Origin: Thermodesulfobacteriales bacterium
GTDB taxonomy: Bacteria; Desulfobacterota; Thermodesulfobacteria; Thermodesulfobacteriales; Thermodesulfatatoraceae
Length of the DNA: 36,044 nt
Direction of reading: 5' to 3'
Assembly: GCA_026988575.1 (NCBI GenBank)
Contig: JALSKZ010000072.1
Coordinates: forward strand, 1 to 36,044
The position numbers and the translations under genes are program-made. Every line of letters starts with the position of its first letter. The first letter of the stretch is position 1. Below the pieces are notes generated by a model. The model made no database searches. It worked only from the letters and a program-made list of their open reading frames with translations, and was not told where the DNA came from. Of the stretch, positions 7,588 to 15,426 are shown in pieces.

Positions 7588-8297
7588 TGGCTAAACCAAA
7601 CAAAAAGAAACAAAAAAGGTTTCAATTCGAACTAGGGATCCCCGGGCTTATCTTCGTGACCGGGCTACTAATATGCCTGTTTTTGTGGATGTTTATCCTG
7701 GGCTTTTGGCTAGGACAAAAAATAATGACTTCCAAGGTCCAACACACAGGTTCTCCTATTGCCCAAAAGATGTTACAACAGAAGAAGGAAACTCCCCCTC
7801 TGGTTACCGAAGAAGTACGTCCTCCAGCCCTAGAACCAGAAAAGGACCTCGCAGAAGCCAAAAAGCCTACTCCCCTTCCGGCTTCTAATCCTCCTCAGGA
7901 GCAGCCTCCCAAAGAGCTACCCCCCGCCAAAAACCTTTCGCTACAACAGAGCATGCAAGACAAAGGGCCTAAAATAAGCAAAAAAGAGGCTAAAATAATC
8001 CAAACCAGCCCGGCCAAGGTCAAAATAAAGACCAAATCTCCGGCTCAAAAGGTTTATTCCTTGCAGGTGGCTTCTTTTCGCAGCCCCCAAGAAGCCCAAA
8101 AATATGTCCGTTTTTTGAGTAGAAAGGGCTACGAGGCCTTTGTACGCAAGGTTAATCTCCCCCAAAAAGGACAGTGGTATCGCGTCTATATAGGTCGATT
8201 CTCAAACCTTAAACAGGCCAAAAATTTCGGACAACAACTCCAAAAAAAAGAAAAGATTAAGACTTATTACATCACACGGATAGAGGTAAAACCTTGA
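7587..8297 (+). CDS. SPOR-domain membrane protein (FtsN-like layout)
   Basis: 236 residues. A short basic cytoplasmic N-terminus (KPNKKKQKRF), one membrane helix (about 17-41), a Pro/Lys/Glu-rich linker (about 55-150), then a C-terminal SPOR domain (about 155-230: VYSLQVASFRSPQEAQKYVR ... GQWYRVYIGRFSNLKQAKNF). SPOR domains bind denuded peptidoglycan glycans at the division site. ATG 7587 is chosen because it overlaps the argS stop (TAATG), has GGAG at 7575-7578, and puts the membrane helix close to the N-terminus. An upstream in-frame start would lie inside argS. argS-SPOR adjacency is common in Desulfobacterota (from memory). Confidence 0.9.
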   Translation: MAKPNKKKQKRFQFELGIPGLIFVTGLLICLFLWMFILGFWLGQKIMTSKVQHTGSPIAQKMLQQKKETPPLVTEEVRPPALEPEKDLAEAKKPTPLPASNPPQEQPPKELPPAKNLSLQQSMQDKGPKISKKEAKIIQTSPAKVKIKTKSPAQKVYSLQVASFRSPQEAQKYVRFLSRKGYEAFVRKVNLPQKGQWYRVYIGRFSNLKQAKNFGQQLQKKEKIKTYYITRIEVKP

Positions 8298-8767
8298 TTC
8301 GTAAGGCACGCATCTCCGACGTACGCGACATCCATCGCCTCATTGCCCATTTTGCCAAGACGGGCCAAGTCATTCCCCGTCCTTTGAGCGAAATCTACGA
8401 ACATGTACGTGAATTCTTTGTTTTTAAACCTGAAGACACAGATCTACTTGCTGGCACCTGTGCTCTTCATATCTGCTGGGAAGACCTAGCAGAGATTCGT
8501 TCTCTAGTAGTTAGCGAAGAGTATCAAGGTCAAGGAGTAGGAGTGGCTTTGGTAAAGGCCTGCCTGGAAGAAGCCTTAAAACTTGGGCTACCTAAAGTGT
8601 TCGTATTGACCAATGCCCCTGATTTTTTTCAACGTCTGGGCTTTGAGCTCATTGAAAAAACCGCCCTCCCCCAAAAAGTATGGGCAGACTGTGTCAAATG
8701 CCCTAAATTCCCCGATTGTGACGAGGTAGCTTTAATTAAGTACCTACATAATGATCATTGGGATTAG
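8294..8767 (+). CDS. GNAT N-acetyltransferase, short ArgA-like
   Basis: 157 residues, a single GNAT domain. MIRKARISDVRDIHRLI is the usual GNAT N-terminus, and EIRSLVVSEEYQGQGVGVALVKACLEEA carries the acetyl-CoA loop (Q-G-x-G-V/A-G). The C-terminal PDFFQRLGFELIEKTALPQKVWADCVKCPKF...DEVAL matches the short N-acetylglutamate synthase-like proteins used for arginine synthesis in Desulfobacterota and Thermus-like bacteria. TTG start overlapping the previous stop, with AGAGG 7 nt upstream. Its 3' end overlaps the convergent pgsA-like gene by 32 bp. ArgA function is likely but not proven. Confidence 0.8.
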   Translation: MIRKARISDVRDIHRLIAHFAKTGQVIPRPLSEIYEHVREFFVFKPEDTDLLAGTCALHICWEDLAEIRSLVVSEEYQGQGVGVALVKACLEEALKLGLPKVFVLTNAPDFFQRLGFELIEKTALPQKVWADCVKCPKFPDCDEVALIKYLHNDHWD

Positions 8768-9725
8768 GGCAAAAATAGAAACGCAATTTCCAACCAAGAT
8801 ATATAGTTAAAGCCAAGTCTATTGCCAAAACTAGTCCTAAAACAGCGACTAAAAATGTTTTGTTTAGAAAGGCAAAGGTAAACAATATAGAAAAAGAAAG
8901 AAAAACAGCGAGGCCCAATGAGGACCTCTTAGGCGAAAGTAATTCTAGCGCTTGACGAATAAGTTCTACAATAAGGATAAGGGGAACAATCAACCAGAAT
9001 TCATCTATTCTTGGCATTACAATCAATGCCGATACAGGGACTAAAAGACTCCCACAAAAGCGCATTAATCCTGTTGGTTTCCACAGAAAGGGCCAAGCAC
9101 TCTGCAGATAAGAAAAAGCAGAATACCAAGTAAAGATAAGAGCTACGAGACCAAGGGCAAAGGATAAACTTTCCTTAAATAATATCCCTAACAAAGGAAA
9201 TACTATAGATAGCGCCGCGACAATTATTTTTTGCCGTAAATTGAAACGTGTAAACCACGAACCTAAAGACAAGAAAACAGCTGCTAAACACAAAAACACT
9301 AGGTGCCAGGGAGGCACTACTTCGGTTAGCACAATAAGTATAGCAACTACCATTTGTACGGAAGTCTTCAGTTTAGCTAACCAGCTTACGGGCAAATTAT
9401 TTGGAGTAATAGCCCTTAAACTAGTAATAAGAAATTCTCGCACCAATAATAATATTACCAACCACAAAGGAAGATAGTGTAAGTGGACCAGAAACAGGTA
9501 TAACACCGTGATGAATATCTTATCAGCAATAGGATCTAAGAGGACACCCAGACGCGTTACCCCTTGTCGCCGCGCAAGATGGCCATCAAAGTAGTCCGTA
9601 ATGCCCAACAGAGAGGTCAAACCAATTGCGGTAAGCTTGGCTGTAGGCCCCCCGTAGAGGAGGGCACAAGGCAATGGTAAAAGAAGAATACGCAGTAAAG
9701 TAAGGCGATTGGCCGTGATTTTCAT
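8736..9725 (-). CDS. pgsA: CDP-alcohol phosphatidyltransferase (PgsA-like) with long membrane extension
   Basis: Probably makes phosphatidylglycerophosphate from CDP-diacylglycerol and glycerol-3-phosphate at the inner membrane. Residues about 1-110 match PgsA: NRLTLLRILLLP and the CDP-alcohol signature DYFDGHLARR...G-x3-D-x3-D (about 43-66), then LVREFLITSLR. PgsA is normally about 180-200 residues; this protein has 329. The extra about 190 residues contain roughly six further hydrophobic helices of no family I recognise. It overlaps the dksA-like gene by 4 bp, and its 3' end overlaps the convergent acetyltransferase by 32 bp. The substrate alcohol is inferred from the signature and could differ. 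Confidence 0.8.
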   Translation of the reverse strand: MKITANRLTLLRILLLPLPCALLYGGPTAKLTAIGLTSLLGITDYFDGHLARRQGVTRLGVLLDPIADKIFITVLYLFLVHLHYLPLWLVILLLVREFLITSLRAITPNNLPVSWLAKLKTSVQMVVAILIVLTEVVPPWHLVFLCLAAVFLSLGSWFTRFNLRQKIIVAALSIVFPLLGILFKESLSFALGLVALIFTWYSAFSYLQSAWPFLWKPTGLMRFCGSLLVPVSALIVMPRIDEFWLIVPLILIVELIRQALELLSPKRSSLGLAVFLSFSILFTFAFLNKTFLVAVLGLVLAIDLALTIYLGWKLRFYFCPNPNDHYVGT

Positions 9726-10114
9726 TCAAGCGCCTTTAATTTTTCCCATTTTTCTTTACACTCACGACAACGCGCGGCCCAGGGCATAATTTCTAAACGC
9801 TTAATACGAAGCCATTTACCACAATCTATACAGCGTCCGTACTCGCCATTCTCTATGCGAATTAAGGCTTGCTCAATCTCTTCTAGTTCGCGAATTTTAG
9901 GCTCTAAGAGGGAAAGGATGGTATCTTCTTGTAAATCAGCCAAGGCTATATCCTGTTCGTCCTTTACTGTTTGTAAAAGATGTTGATATTCCTCGGCGGC
10001 CTCGCGTTTTAAAGTCTCAAGTACTTCTTGCCATAATTCTTTTTTTCTCTGAATTAGTTTGTCTCTAAAATATTCGATCTCGTCCGGAGACAAAGGCCTT
10101 CGTTCGCTTGACAT
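9722..10114 (-). CDS. DksA/TraR-family zinc-finger protein
   Basis: 130 residues. A long helical hairpin (about 10-85: FRDKLIQRKKELWQEVLETL ... IRELEEIEQALIRIENGEYG) is followed by a C4 zinc finger, CIDCGKWL ... CRECKEKWEKL. DksA-like proteins insert their coiled coil into the RNA polymerase secondary channel with ppGpp. The coil-tip acidic pair of DksA (DxxDxA) is matched by DEQDIALADLQED. It overlaps pgsA (ATGA) and lies 8 nt after the next upstream gene, so it belongs to one operon. Named dksA in some annotations, but true DksA is about 150 residues, so I leave the symbol empty. Confidence 0.88.
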   Translation of the reverse strand: MSSERRPLSPDEIEYFRDKLIQRKKELWQEVLETLKREAAEEYQHLLQTVKDEQDIALADLQEDTILSLLEPKIRELEEIEQALIRIENGEYGRCIDCGKWLRIKRLEIMPWAARCRECKEKWEKLKALE

Positions 10115-10122
10115 AAAGCCTC

Positions 10123-10629
10123 CTATCGCTTCCAGTATACTCTCACCAACTTGTTCCCTTCAGACCACCTAAAGGAAAGATCTCCTTTATATGCCCGGTA
10201 GACCGCCCGCCCAAGACGCTGCGCCAAATTTTCGGTAGTAGTTTCAATCACTGTCGAACCATCTTCTTCATAAGTGGCAATGATCTGCTGGAGGGGATTT
10301 TTCTGTCGAGCCCGCTCGTATTCGTTGTTTATTACCCGCATAATCTCTTCTTTATGTTCGTTAAAAAAATCACCCGAAAGATACAAATAACCCATAGGAT
10401 AGCGATCTACCGCTTTACGACATCCAGGACAAAGATATTTGGGCACCAAGTCACTATCTTTAAATTCTTGATAAAAATCTTCATCTAACAACCAGCGTTT
10501 ATCTCTAAACACGGCGTGACACCGTGGACATATTGCTTCTCCCCCCGGAGCCTTCTTAGGAAGATAAGGATCATCTGTACTTTGGAATTCTTGCGTTTCT
10601 GTAATCCACTTACGACCCTTACGGCTCAT
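10123..10629 (-). CDS. Zinc-ribbon protein, BCAM0308 type
   Basis: 168 residues. Two CxxC pairs near the N-terminus (CPRCHAVFRDKRW at about 34-46, and YLCPGCRKAVDRYP at about 65-78) form a treble-clef/zinc-ribbon like the start of archaeal NMD3. The C-terminal half (STVIETTTENLAQRLGRAVYRAYKGDLSFRWSEGNKLVRVYW) matches the uncharacterised BCAM0308 family. It overlaps the preceding alpha/beta hydrolase gene by 11 bp. Role unknown; nucleic-acid binding is plausible. Confidence 0.7.
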   Translation of the reverse strand: MSRKGRKWITETQEFQSTDDPYLPKKAPGGEAICPRCHAVFRDKRWLLDEDFYQEFKDSDLVPKYLCPGCRKAVDRYPMGYLYLSGDFFNEHKEEIMRVINNEYERARQKNPLQQIIATYEEDGSTVIETTTENLAQRLGRAVYRAYKGDLSFRWSEGNKLVRVYWKR

Positions 10630-11404
10630 AAGACCTCCCTTTAGTGAAATCTTTTTTTTTGAATCTACCCACCAAACGATTTAACAACTCGGCAATTGTT
10701 TCGGCATATAGCAAACCACCACGCTCAATAGTCTCCTCGCGATGATAACCTGGCATGATCAAAAGTTTTTTATTTCTTCCGGGACAAAAAATAAGTAATT
10801 TTTCGGCCTGGGGAAGAGATACTTCCTCGTCTAATTGGGCCTGAAAGATCAAAAGGGGTTTCGTCCACTTTTTTATATATTTTTCTATTTGGAAGGGATC
10901 TTCCTCAGAAGCCAACCCCCGGTAAGACAACCAAGCTCGACCGTCGATAATGGGACTATCCAGCACAAGGGCCCACACCTTTGAGGCCCTCTCTACCGCG
11001 ATACGAAGGGCTATCCCCGCCCCCAAGGATCGACCCAACAAAGCTATAGGGCTGTAACGCCCCCTTTCTTCCAGATAACGCAAAAGAAAATCAAAGGCCG
11101 CCAGGGCATCATCGAATATATTTCCCCAAGTGGCCTCACCCTCACCAGCATTCTGACCTCTATAGGCTATAATGGAAAGAGAAACCCCTTCTTTATTTAG
11201 GTTTTGTCCTAAATCGTGGTAATGATCAGGACTGTCTTTTTCGGCCGGAAAAAAAAACAGATGCGGCCCTACGGTTTCGGTAAGGTATTGCCGTACCGTT
11301 AAAGTACCTCCGGCCAAAGGTACAACAATGTCCTCGGCTCCTTCAGGAGGCGAACAAAAAGGTTCTCTGGGCAAAAGGGCGCTCAAAGTGGTCGATTTTT
11401 CCAT
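10619..11404 (-). CDS. Alpha/beta-hydrolase family protein
   Basis: 261 residues with no signal peptide. A serine-hydrolase triad is visible: nucleophile elbow GRSLGAG (about residue 125), Asp in QAQLDEEVSLPQAE, and His in MPGYHREET. Other family marks are IIAYRGQNAGEG (cap/oxyanion area) and WALVLDSPIIDGR. It resembles small dienelactone-hydrolase/BEM46-like proteins; the substrate is unknown. ATG 11404 is preferred over an earlier in-frame start because the upstream gene ends at 11383, and GGAGAGG and AGAAGAAG lie just before this ATG. It overlaps that gene by 22 bp. Confidence 0.78.
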   Translation of the reverse strand: MEKSTTLSALLPREPFCSPPEGAEDIVVPLAGGTLTVRQYLTETVGPHLFFFPAEKDSPDHYHDLGQNLNKEGVSLSIIAYRGQNAGEGEATWGNIFDDALAAFDFLLRYLEERGRYSPIALLGRSLGAGIALRIAVERASKVWALVLDSPIIDGRAWLSYRGLASEEDPFQIEKYIKKWTKPLLIFQAQLDEEVSLPQAEKLLIFCPGRNKKLLIMPGYHREETIERGGLLYAETIAELLNRLVGRFKKKDFTKGRSYEP

Positions 11405-11865
11405 TCTTCTTCTAACCTCTCCAAGATGGAATCTTTTTTTTGTATCTCTTCTTCCCATCGCTTGCGACGCTCGTACAAAGCCACCTCAGCAGCAATGAGA
11501 CGCTCCTTAAAACTAGGATGAGAGAGATAACCCACCGCTACCTCTAAAAAACGCCTCTTTAACTGGTCAAATATATTCTCCCTCTCGCGTTCATCTATAA
11601 AAGTACGTTCCTTTCGGTGACGATAATACACCCACCCTTCTTCTTCCTCCAAAAACGATTGGTATAGCTCTTCGTGAGAAAAGGCCTCTGGTGGTGCTTC
11701 AACTTTTATCTGAGCCAGCATACCTACTAGCCATCTATCACCAGCTAACCGACGCGAATAGTCCCATATTTCAAGGATTAGACCATTTTCTAACGTCACT
11801 GATTCTACTAATTGCCCAGGCCAACGTGGTTGTTTGCCCTTGGTAGGAGGAACCCAATCTGCCAC
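11383..11865 (-). CDS. Conserved hypothetical protein, charged and helical
   Basis: 160 residues. N-terminus MADWVPPTKGKQPRWPGQLV with an aromatic/Pro-rich segment, then LENGLILEIWDYSRRLAGDRWLVGMLAQIKV, which looks like two beta-strands, then a long Glu/Lys/Arg-rich helical C-terminus. No family is recognised. It is the first gene of the (-) operon running to pgsA and overlaps the alpha/beta hydrolase by 22 bp, so the two may work together. Confidence 0.7.
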   Translation of the reverse strand: MADWVPPTKGKQPRWPGQLVESVTLENGLILEIWDYSRRLAGDRWLVGMLAQIKVEAPPEAFSHEELYQSFLEEEEGWVYYRHRKERTFIDERERENIFDQLKRRFLEVAVGYLSHPSFKERLIAAEVALYERRKRWEEEIQKKDSILERLEEEWKNRPL

Positions 11866-11922
11866 TATATTTACCCCTTTCTTAAAAGATTTAAGCCTTC
11901 AATTAAACTAGATAATTAAATT

Positions 11923-12004
11923 GAGACCTTTGCAAAACATCTTTTCTTAAGACCCCTTGCGGTTGTGCTTGCAACACTGATCTCGACAATTTAAAAAAGG
12001 TCTC
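11923..12004 (+). repeat. MITE-like inverted-repeat element, copy C (82 bp)
   Basis: The shortest copy. Left end GAGACCTTTGCAAAACATC, right end AATTTAAAAAAGGTCTC (two bases differ from perfect pairing). The internal hairpin module is missing: CTTTTCTTAAG runs through ACCCCTTGCGG into GTTGTGCTTGCAACACTGA. Flanks are TAAATT on the left and AATTTA on the right, so the inverted repeat extends six bases outside the element; a palindromic AATT target duplication would explain it. It lies in the 234-bp gap upstream of the 11383-11865 gene. Confidence 0.82.
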
Positions 12005-12033
12005 AATTTATTAACGGCTCCTTATTTTCATAT

Positions 12034-12082
12034 CCAGGTATGCCCCTGTTCTTATACCCCACAGGGGCATACCCAGGGATAG
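12034..12082 (-). terminator. Strong palindrome downstream of the AICAR transformylase gene
   Basis: A 13-bp perfect inverted repeat (12037-12049 with 12061-12073, GGTATGCCCCTGT and its complement) around an 11-nt loop, extended by TATCC/GGATA outside a small bulge. It lies 27 bp beyond the stop codon at 12100 on the minus strand. There is no T-run, so it may be a transcript-stabilising stem or a separate palindromic element instead of a classic terminator. Confidence 0.5.
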
Positions 12083-12099
12083 CCTAAATAGAAAAAACT

Positions 12100-13392
12100 C
12101 TAATGTTTGAACACCCTCTGCCCGGTAAAGACCATGGCCACGGGCGGATCGGCCTCGTTACAAGCCTCTATGGACTCCCAATCTCTTATAGAACCTCCAG
12201 GATGGATAATAGCCGTAATACCCTCTTTAATAGCCACGTCTACGGCATCTCTAAAAGGGAAAAAGGCATCCGAGACCATAACCGAACCTGGAAGGCCCGC
12301 ACGAGCCGCTTTGGTCTCTTCGTCTATTTCTATTTTCTGGGCCTCGGGCCGCAACCCCTTTCGCACTTCAAGTTCTAATTGTTTATAAGGAATACCATAA
12401 CGATCGAAACATAAAAGATCTGCATATTTGACGTAGGCCTTAAAAATGGCTATTTCCGTTACCCCCACACGGTCCTGCTCTCCTGTTCCAATAGCCACCG
12501 TACATAGATCTTTAACAAACAGGACAGAATTAGACGTTACCCCTATTTCTACAGCCCACCCAAAAATCATATCTTCGATTTCCCGCTGATCAGGTTGTCT
12601 CTTACAACTTATCTCTGTTCCGTCGGGTTTTTGAGCCTTAGCGGGCTTTAAATCTTCTGGTCCCCTAACCTTATTTACCTGAGACTGCTGGACGATAATA
12701 CCGCCGTCCATCAAGCTCTTAAATTCTACAACCCTCTGCCCCCAATAACTTTCCAAGTTGTCAAGGCGTTTGATACGAATAATACGCAAATTCTTACGTT
12801 TTTTTAGGATATCTAGGGTTCCCTCTTCGTATTCTGGCGCTGCCACGACCTCGAAATATTGAGCAGCAATAGCCTCGGCACAGGCCTTATCAACAGGTCT
12901 ATTTAAGGCCACTGCCCCCCCAAAGGCCGCTATACGATCGGCCCTAAAGGCACGAGTGAAGGCCTGCTCGATGCTTTCTCCATGAGCCACACCGCAAGGG
13001 TTATTATGTTTCACAATGACACAAGCAGGCTTGCGAGCCAAATAACGTAAAATATTCAAGGAGTTGTCCACATCGGTTAAGTTTGTCTTGCTGGGATGTT
13101 TGCCAAACTGAAGCATATCCTCTTCGGTAAGGGAAGAGACCAACCCTAATCCCGGCTTTATAAATTCGCAATCTCCCAAAACCAAGTTGCCGTTTATTAG
13201 TTCGTAAAGGGCTGCTTCTTGATCGGGGTTTTCCCCGTATCTTAGACCACGCTCTTCTATTACCCCTGGCTCCACTTCTATTTTCCAGGTACGCTTCCGA
13301 TAAACTAAGGTCTGGTCTCCAAAAGAAATACGTATTTCAGGAGGAAAATGATCTCCTATAACCGTACGATACATCTTTTTAATATCTTCCAC
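12100..13392 (-). CDS. Free-standing AICAR transformylase (PurH C-terminal domain homologue)
   Basis: Transfers a formyl group from 10-formyl-THF to AICAR, the ninth step of purine synthesis. 430 residues. It aligns only with the transformylase half of PurH: LRYGENPDQEAALY (about 48-61), VIVKHNNPCGVAHGE with the catalytic Lys-His, RADRIAAFGGAVALNRPVD, GTGEQDRVGVTEIA, SDAFFPFRDAVDVAIKEGITAIIHPGGSIRD, and VFTGQRVFKH at the end. The IMP-cyclohydrolase domain (about 190 residues) is absent, so that step needs another gene. GTG 13392 is chosen because AGGAGG lies 5 nt upstream; an in-frame TTG at 13407 would contain this SD. It is divergent from tldE. Confidence 0.9.
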   Translation of the reverse strand: MEDIKKMYRTVIGDHFPPEIRISFGDQTLVYRKRTWKIEVEPGVIEERGLRYGENPDQEAALYELINGNLVLGDCEFIKPGLGLVSSLTEEDMLQFGKHPSKTNLTDVDNSLNILRYLARKPACVIVKHNNPCGVAHGESIEQAFTRAFRADRIAAFGGAVALNRPVDKACAEAIAAQYFEVVAAPEYEEGTLDILKKRKNLRIIRIKRLDNLESYWGQRVVEFKSLMDGGIIVQQSQVNKVRGPEDLKPAKAQKPDGTEISCKRQPDQREIEDMIFGWAVEIGVTSNSVLFVKDLCTVAIGTGEQDRVGVTEIAIFKAYVKYADLLCFDRYGIPYKQLELEVRKGLRPEAQKIEIDEETKAARAGLPGSVMVSDAFFPFRDAVDVAIKEGITAIIHPGGSIRDWESIEACNEADPPVAMVFTGQRVFKH

Positions 13393-13553
13393 GGCCACCC
13401 TCCTCAACTTTTTTTAAAAACGCCTACCGTATTCTACCCTATTTCTCAAATATTTTGTGTTTAAATTTCTAGAATTTAAAATTATTCTTGTGGGTGTTAG
13501 GTCCCTAAAAAGCTGTTATCTTCATTTTTGCTCAAAACTTAAGGGAGGCCAAG

Positions 13554-14879
13554 ATGTCTTTGGATAAGGCGTGGGAGGCCCTACTATCGTGGTCAAAGGC
13601 TAAATCTATAGAAGGAATAGAACTCTACGGTACCATCCATCATGGTCTAAGAATCCAAAAAAAAGATCGTAAATTAGACACCTTTGAGCCTTTCAAAGAA
13701 GAAAACATAGCTGTACGCCTGTTAAAAGAAAAAAGCTTCGGCTTTTCTTATACTACCGGGACAGATCCGGACGAAATCATAAACACTGCCCAAAGAGCCC
13801 TGGAAAACGCCTTGATCTTAGAGCCCGACCCTTATTATGGTTTCCCCCGGCCTCAAAACTACCCTGATCTCCGTTTACCTTCAGGAGAGCCCCCATCTAG
13901 CGAAAAGGCCCTAAAAATACTCGAAGAGGTCGAACAAACAGCCCTGACCCAGGATAAACGTATTAAACGCATTCAAGAAGTCAGTCTCACCCAGGGCCAA
14001 ACCACCTACTTCATGGCTAACAGCCAAGGTATTAGGGTACAGGTAGATGTTCCCAAAGTTTCCCTATTTGTAGTGGTTATAGCCGAAGATCAAAAAGAAG
14101 CCCAAATGGGCTGGGAATGGCAAACAGCCTATTCTCTGGACTCTCTCTCCCCCTCTCAAGTAGGAGCAGAAGCGGCACAGCGGGCCCTAGCACGTCTAGG
14201 AGCCCAAGTACTACCCTCCACCAAATTACCATTATTGCTCCCTCCCCACGTAGGGGTAGACTTTTTAGATCTCCTTTCCCATGCTTTGTGCGGCGATCAG
14301 GTACTAAAAGGTAAGTCTTTTTTAGCAGAAAAAAGGGGACAGAAGGTTTTTTCGTCCCTTATCAATATATTGGACGATGGCTTATTACCCTTTGGCGGCG
14401 AAACAAGGCCCTTTGACGATGAAGGCCTCCCCCAACAAACTACTATACTTATAAAAGAAGGAGTACTAGAAGGATTTTTATTCGACTACTATTGGGGAAA
14501 AAGGGCTGGTGAAAACTCCACCGGTAACGCCCGAAGAGGAGGCTTTAAAAGCCCACCCACGGTAGAAGTAACCAACTTTTTCTTAAAGCCCGGAAACGCC
14601 TCCCTAAAAGACCTACGTCAAGCAAGCCCCAAGGTCTTTGAAATATTAGAAGTGCTAGGTATGCATACGGCAGACCCTGTCTCGGGAGATTTTTCTGTGG
14701 GTGTGGCCGGAGTTTTACACCACCATGGTTCGACGCAGCCTATATCCGGAGTGGCCTTGGCGGGCAACGTATTTGAGGTGTTCCAAAAAGTAGAGGCCGT
14801 GGGGAATGACCTCCGTTTTTACGGAAGCATAGGAGCCCCCTCTCTTTTTATCGGCGATATGGATATTAGCGGCTCCTAG
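13554..14879 (+). CDS. pmbA: TldE/PmbA-type subunit of the TldD/TldE protease
   Basis: 441 residues of the TldD/PmbA family. The HExxxH zinc motif of the TldD catalytic subunit is not present, so this is the TldE (PmbA) partner. Family segments seen: IEGIELYGTIHHGLRIQKKDRKLDTFE near the start, VRLLKEKSFGFSYTTG, SLINILDDGLLPFGGETRPFDDEGLP, FDYYWGKRAGENSTGNARRGG and VSGDFSVGVAGVLH. With TldD it cleaves unfolded peptides, as in microcin and CcdA processing. TldD is not in this window. SD GGGAGG 7 nt before the ATG. It overlaps the convergent coaE by 14 bp. Confidence 0.93.
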   Translation: MSLDKAWEALLSWSKAKSIEGIELYGTIHHGLRIQKKDRKLDTFEPFKEENIAVRLLKEKSFGFSYTTGTDPDEIINTAQRALENALILEPDPYYGFPRPQNYPDLRLPSGEPPSSEKALKILEEVEQTALTQDKRIKRIQEVSLTQGQTTYFMANSQGIRVQVDVPKVSLFVVVIAEDQKEAQMGWEWQTAYSLDSLSPSQVGAEAAQRALARLGAQVLPSTKLPLLLPPHVGVDFLDLLSHALCGDQVLKGKSFLAEKRGQKVFSSLINILDDGLLPFGGETRPFDDEGLPQQTTILIKEGVLEGFLFDYYWGKRAGENSTGNARRGGFKSPPTVEVTNFFLKPGNASLKDLRQASPKVFEILEVLGMHTADPVSGDFSVGVAGVLHHHGSTQPISGVALAGNVFEVFQKVEAVGNDLRFYGSIGAPSLFIGDMDISGS

Positions 14880-15426
14880 AACTTTGCGTAAAGGGGTCAT
14901 ATCCCAGGGCTACTATATCTGCCCGACGGCACTTTTCTGCCAACGGCCATTGAAGATTTAAAAAGGCCTCCACCAAAGAAAGGTCACCTATTTTTTTCTG
15001 GAGCCGCTCTTGCTGTATATGTAGGGGCACATAAACCACCACTACCAAATCAAAGAGGGACTCCCACCCTACTTCGTAAAGCAGAGGAATTTCCGCCGCC
15101 ACCACAGGAGCTTTTTTATTCTGGTTAAAAAAAAGGGCTAACTGCCTTTTTACTTCTGGATGAAAAAGAGACTCTAAAAATTCTCGTGTCTGGGCATCTT
15201 GTACAATAAGACGTAAAAGTTTTTTTCTATCAAGGTCCCCGTTCCTAAGCCAAATTTCTTCTCCAAAATAATTGCTTATACGTCTCCTTATTTCTACGTG
15301 CGTATTAGTAAGATTATGCACTACTTCGTCGGCGGAAAAAACAGGGATCCCTCTGCGGGATAGCCGTGCTAACAATGTACTCTTACCTGTAGAAGGGCCC
15401 CCAGTAATTGCTATTTTGTAAGACAT
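14866..15426 (-). CDS. coaE: Dephospho-CoA kinase
   Basis: Phosphorylates dephospho-CoA, the last step of coenzyme A synthesis. 186 residues. Walker A ITGGPSTGKSTLL (about 6-18), FSADEVVHNLTN, the conserved HPEV (SLFHPEVKRQL), AAEIPLLYEVGWESLFDLVVVVYVP and the lid QERLQKK. ATG 15426 has GGAGGAG directly upstream; a longer in-frame start would only add 13 residues that run through this SD. Members usually have about 200 residues; this one is slightly short at the C-terminus, where it overlaps pmbA antisense. Confidence 0.93.
   Translation of the reverse strand: MSYKIAITGGPSTGKSTLLARLSRRGIPVFSADEVVHNLTNTHVEIRRRISNYFGEEIWLRNGDLDRKKLLRLIVQDAQTREFLESLFHPEVKRQLALFFNQNKKAPVVAAEIPLLYEVGWESLFDLVVVVYVPLHIQQERLQKKIGDLSLVEAFLNLQWPLAEKCRRADIVALGYDPFTQSSRSR

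Noticed and set aside
13393-13553. Purine riboswitch upstream of the AICAR transformylase gene
   Set aside because: The short AT-rich divergent gap shows no conserved purine-aptamer loops.
13554-14879. TldD rather than TldE
   Set aside because: No HExxxH zinc motif is present in the protein, so it is assigned to the PmbA/TldE side.
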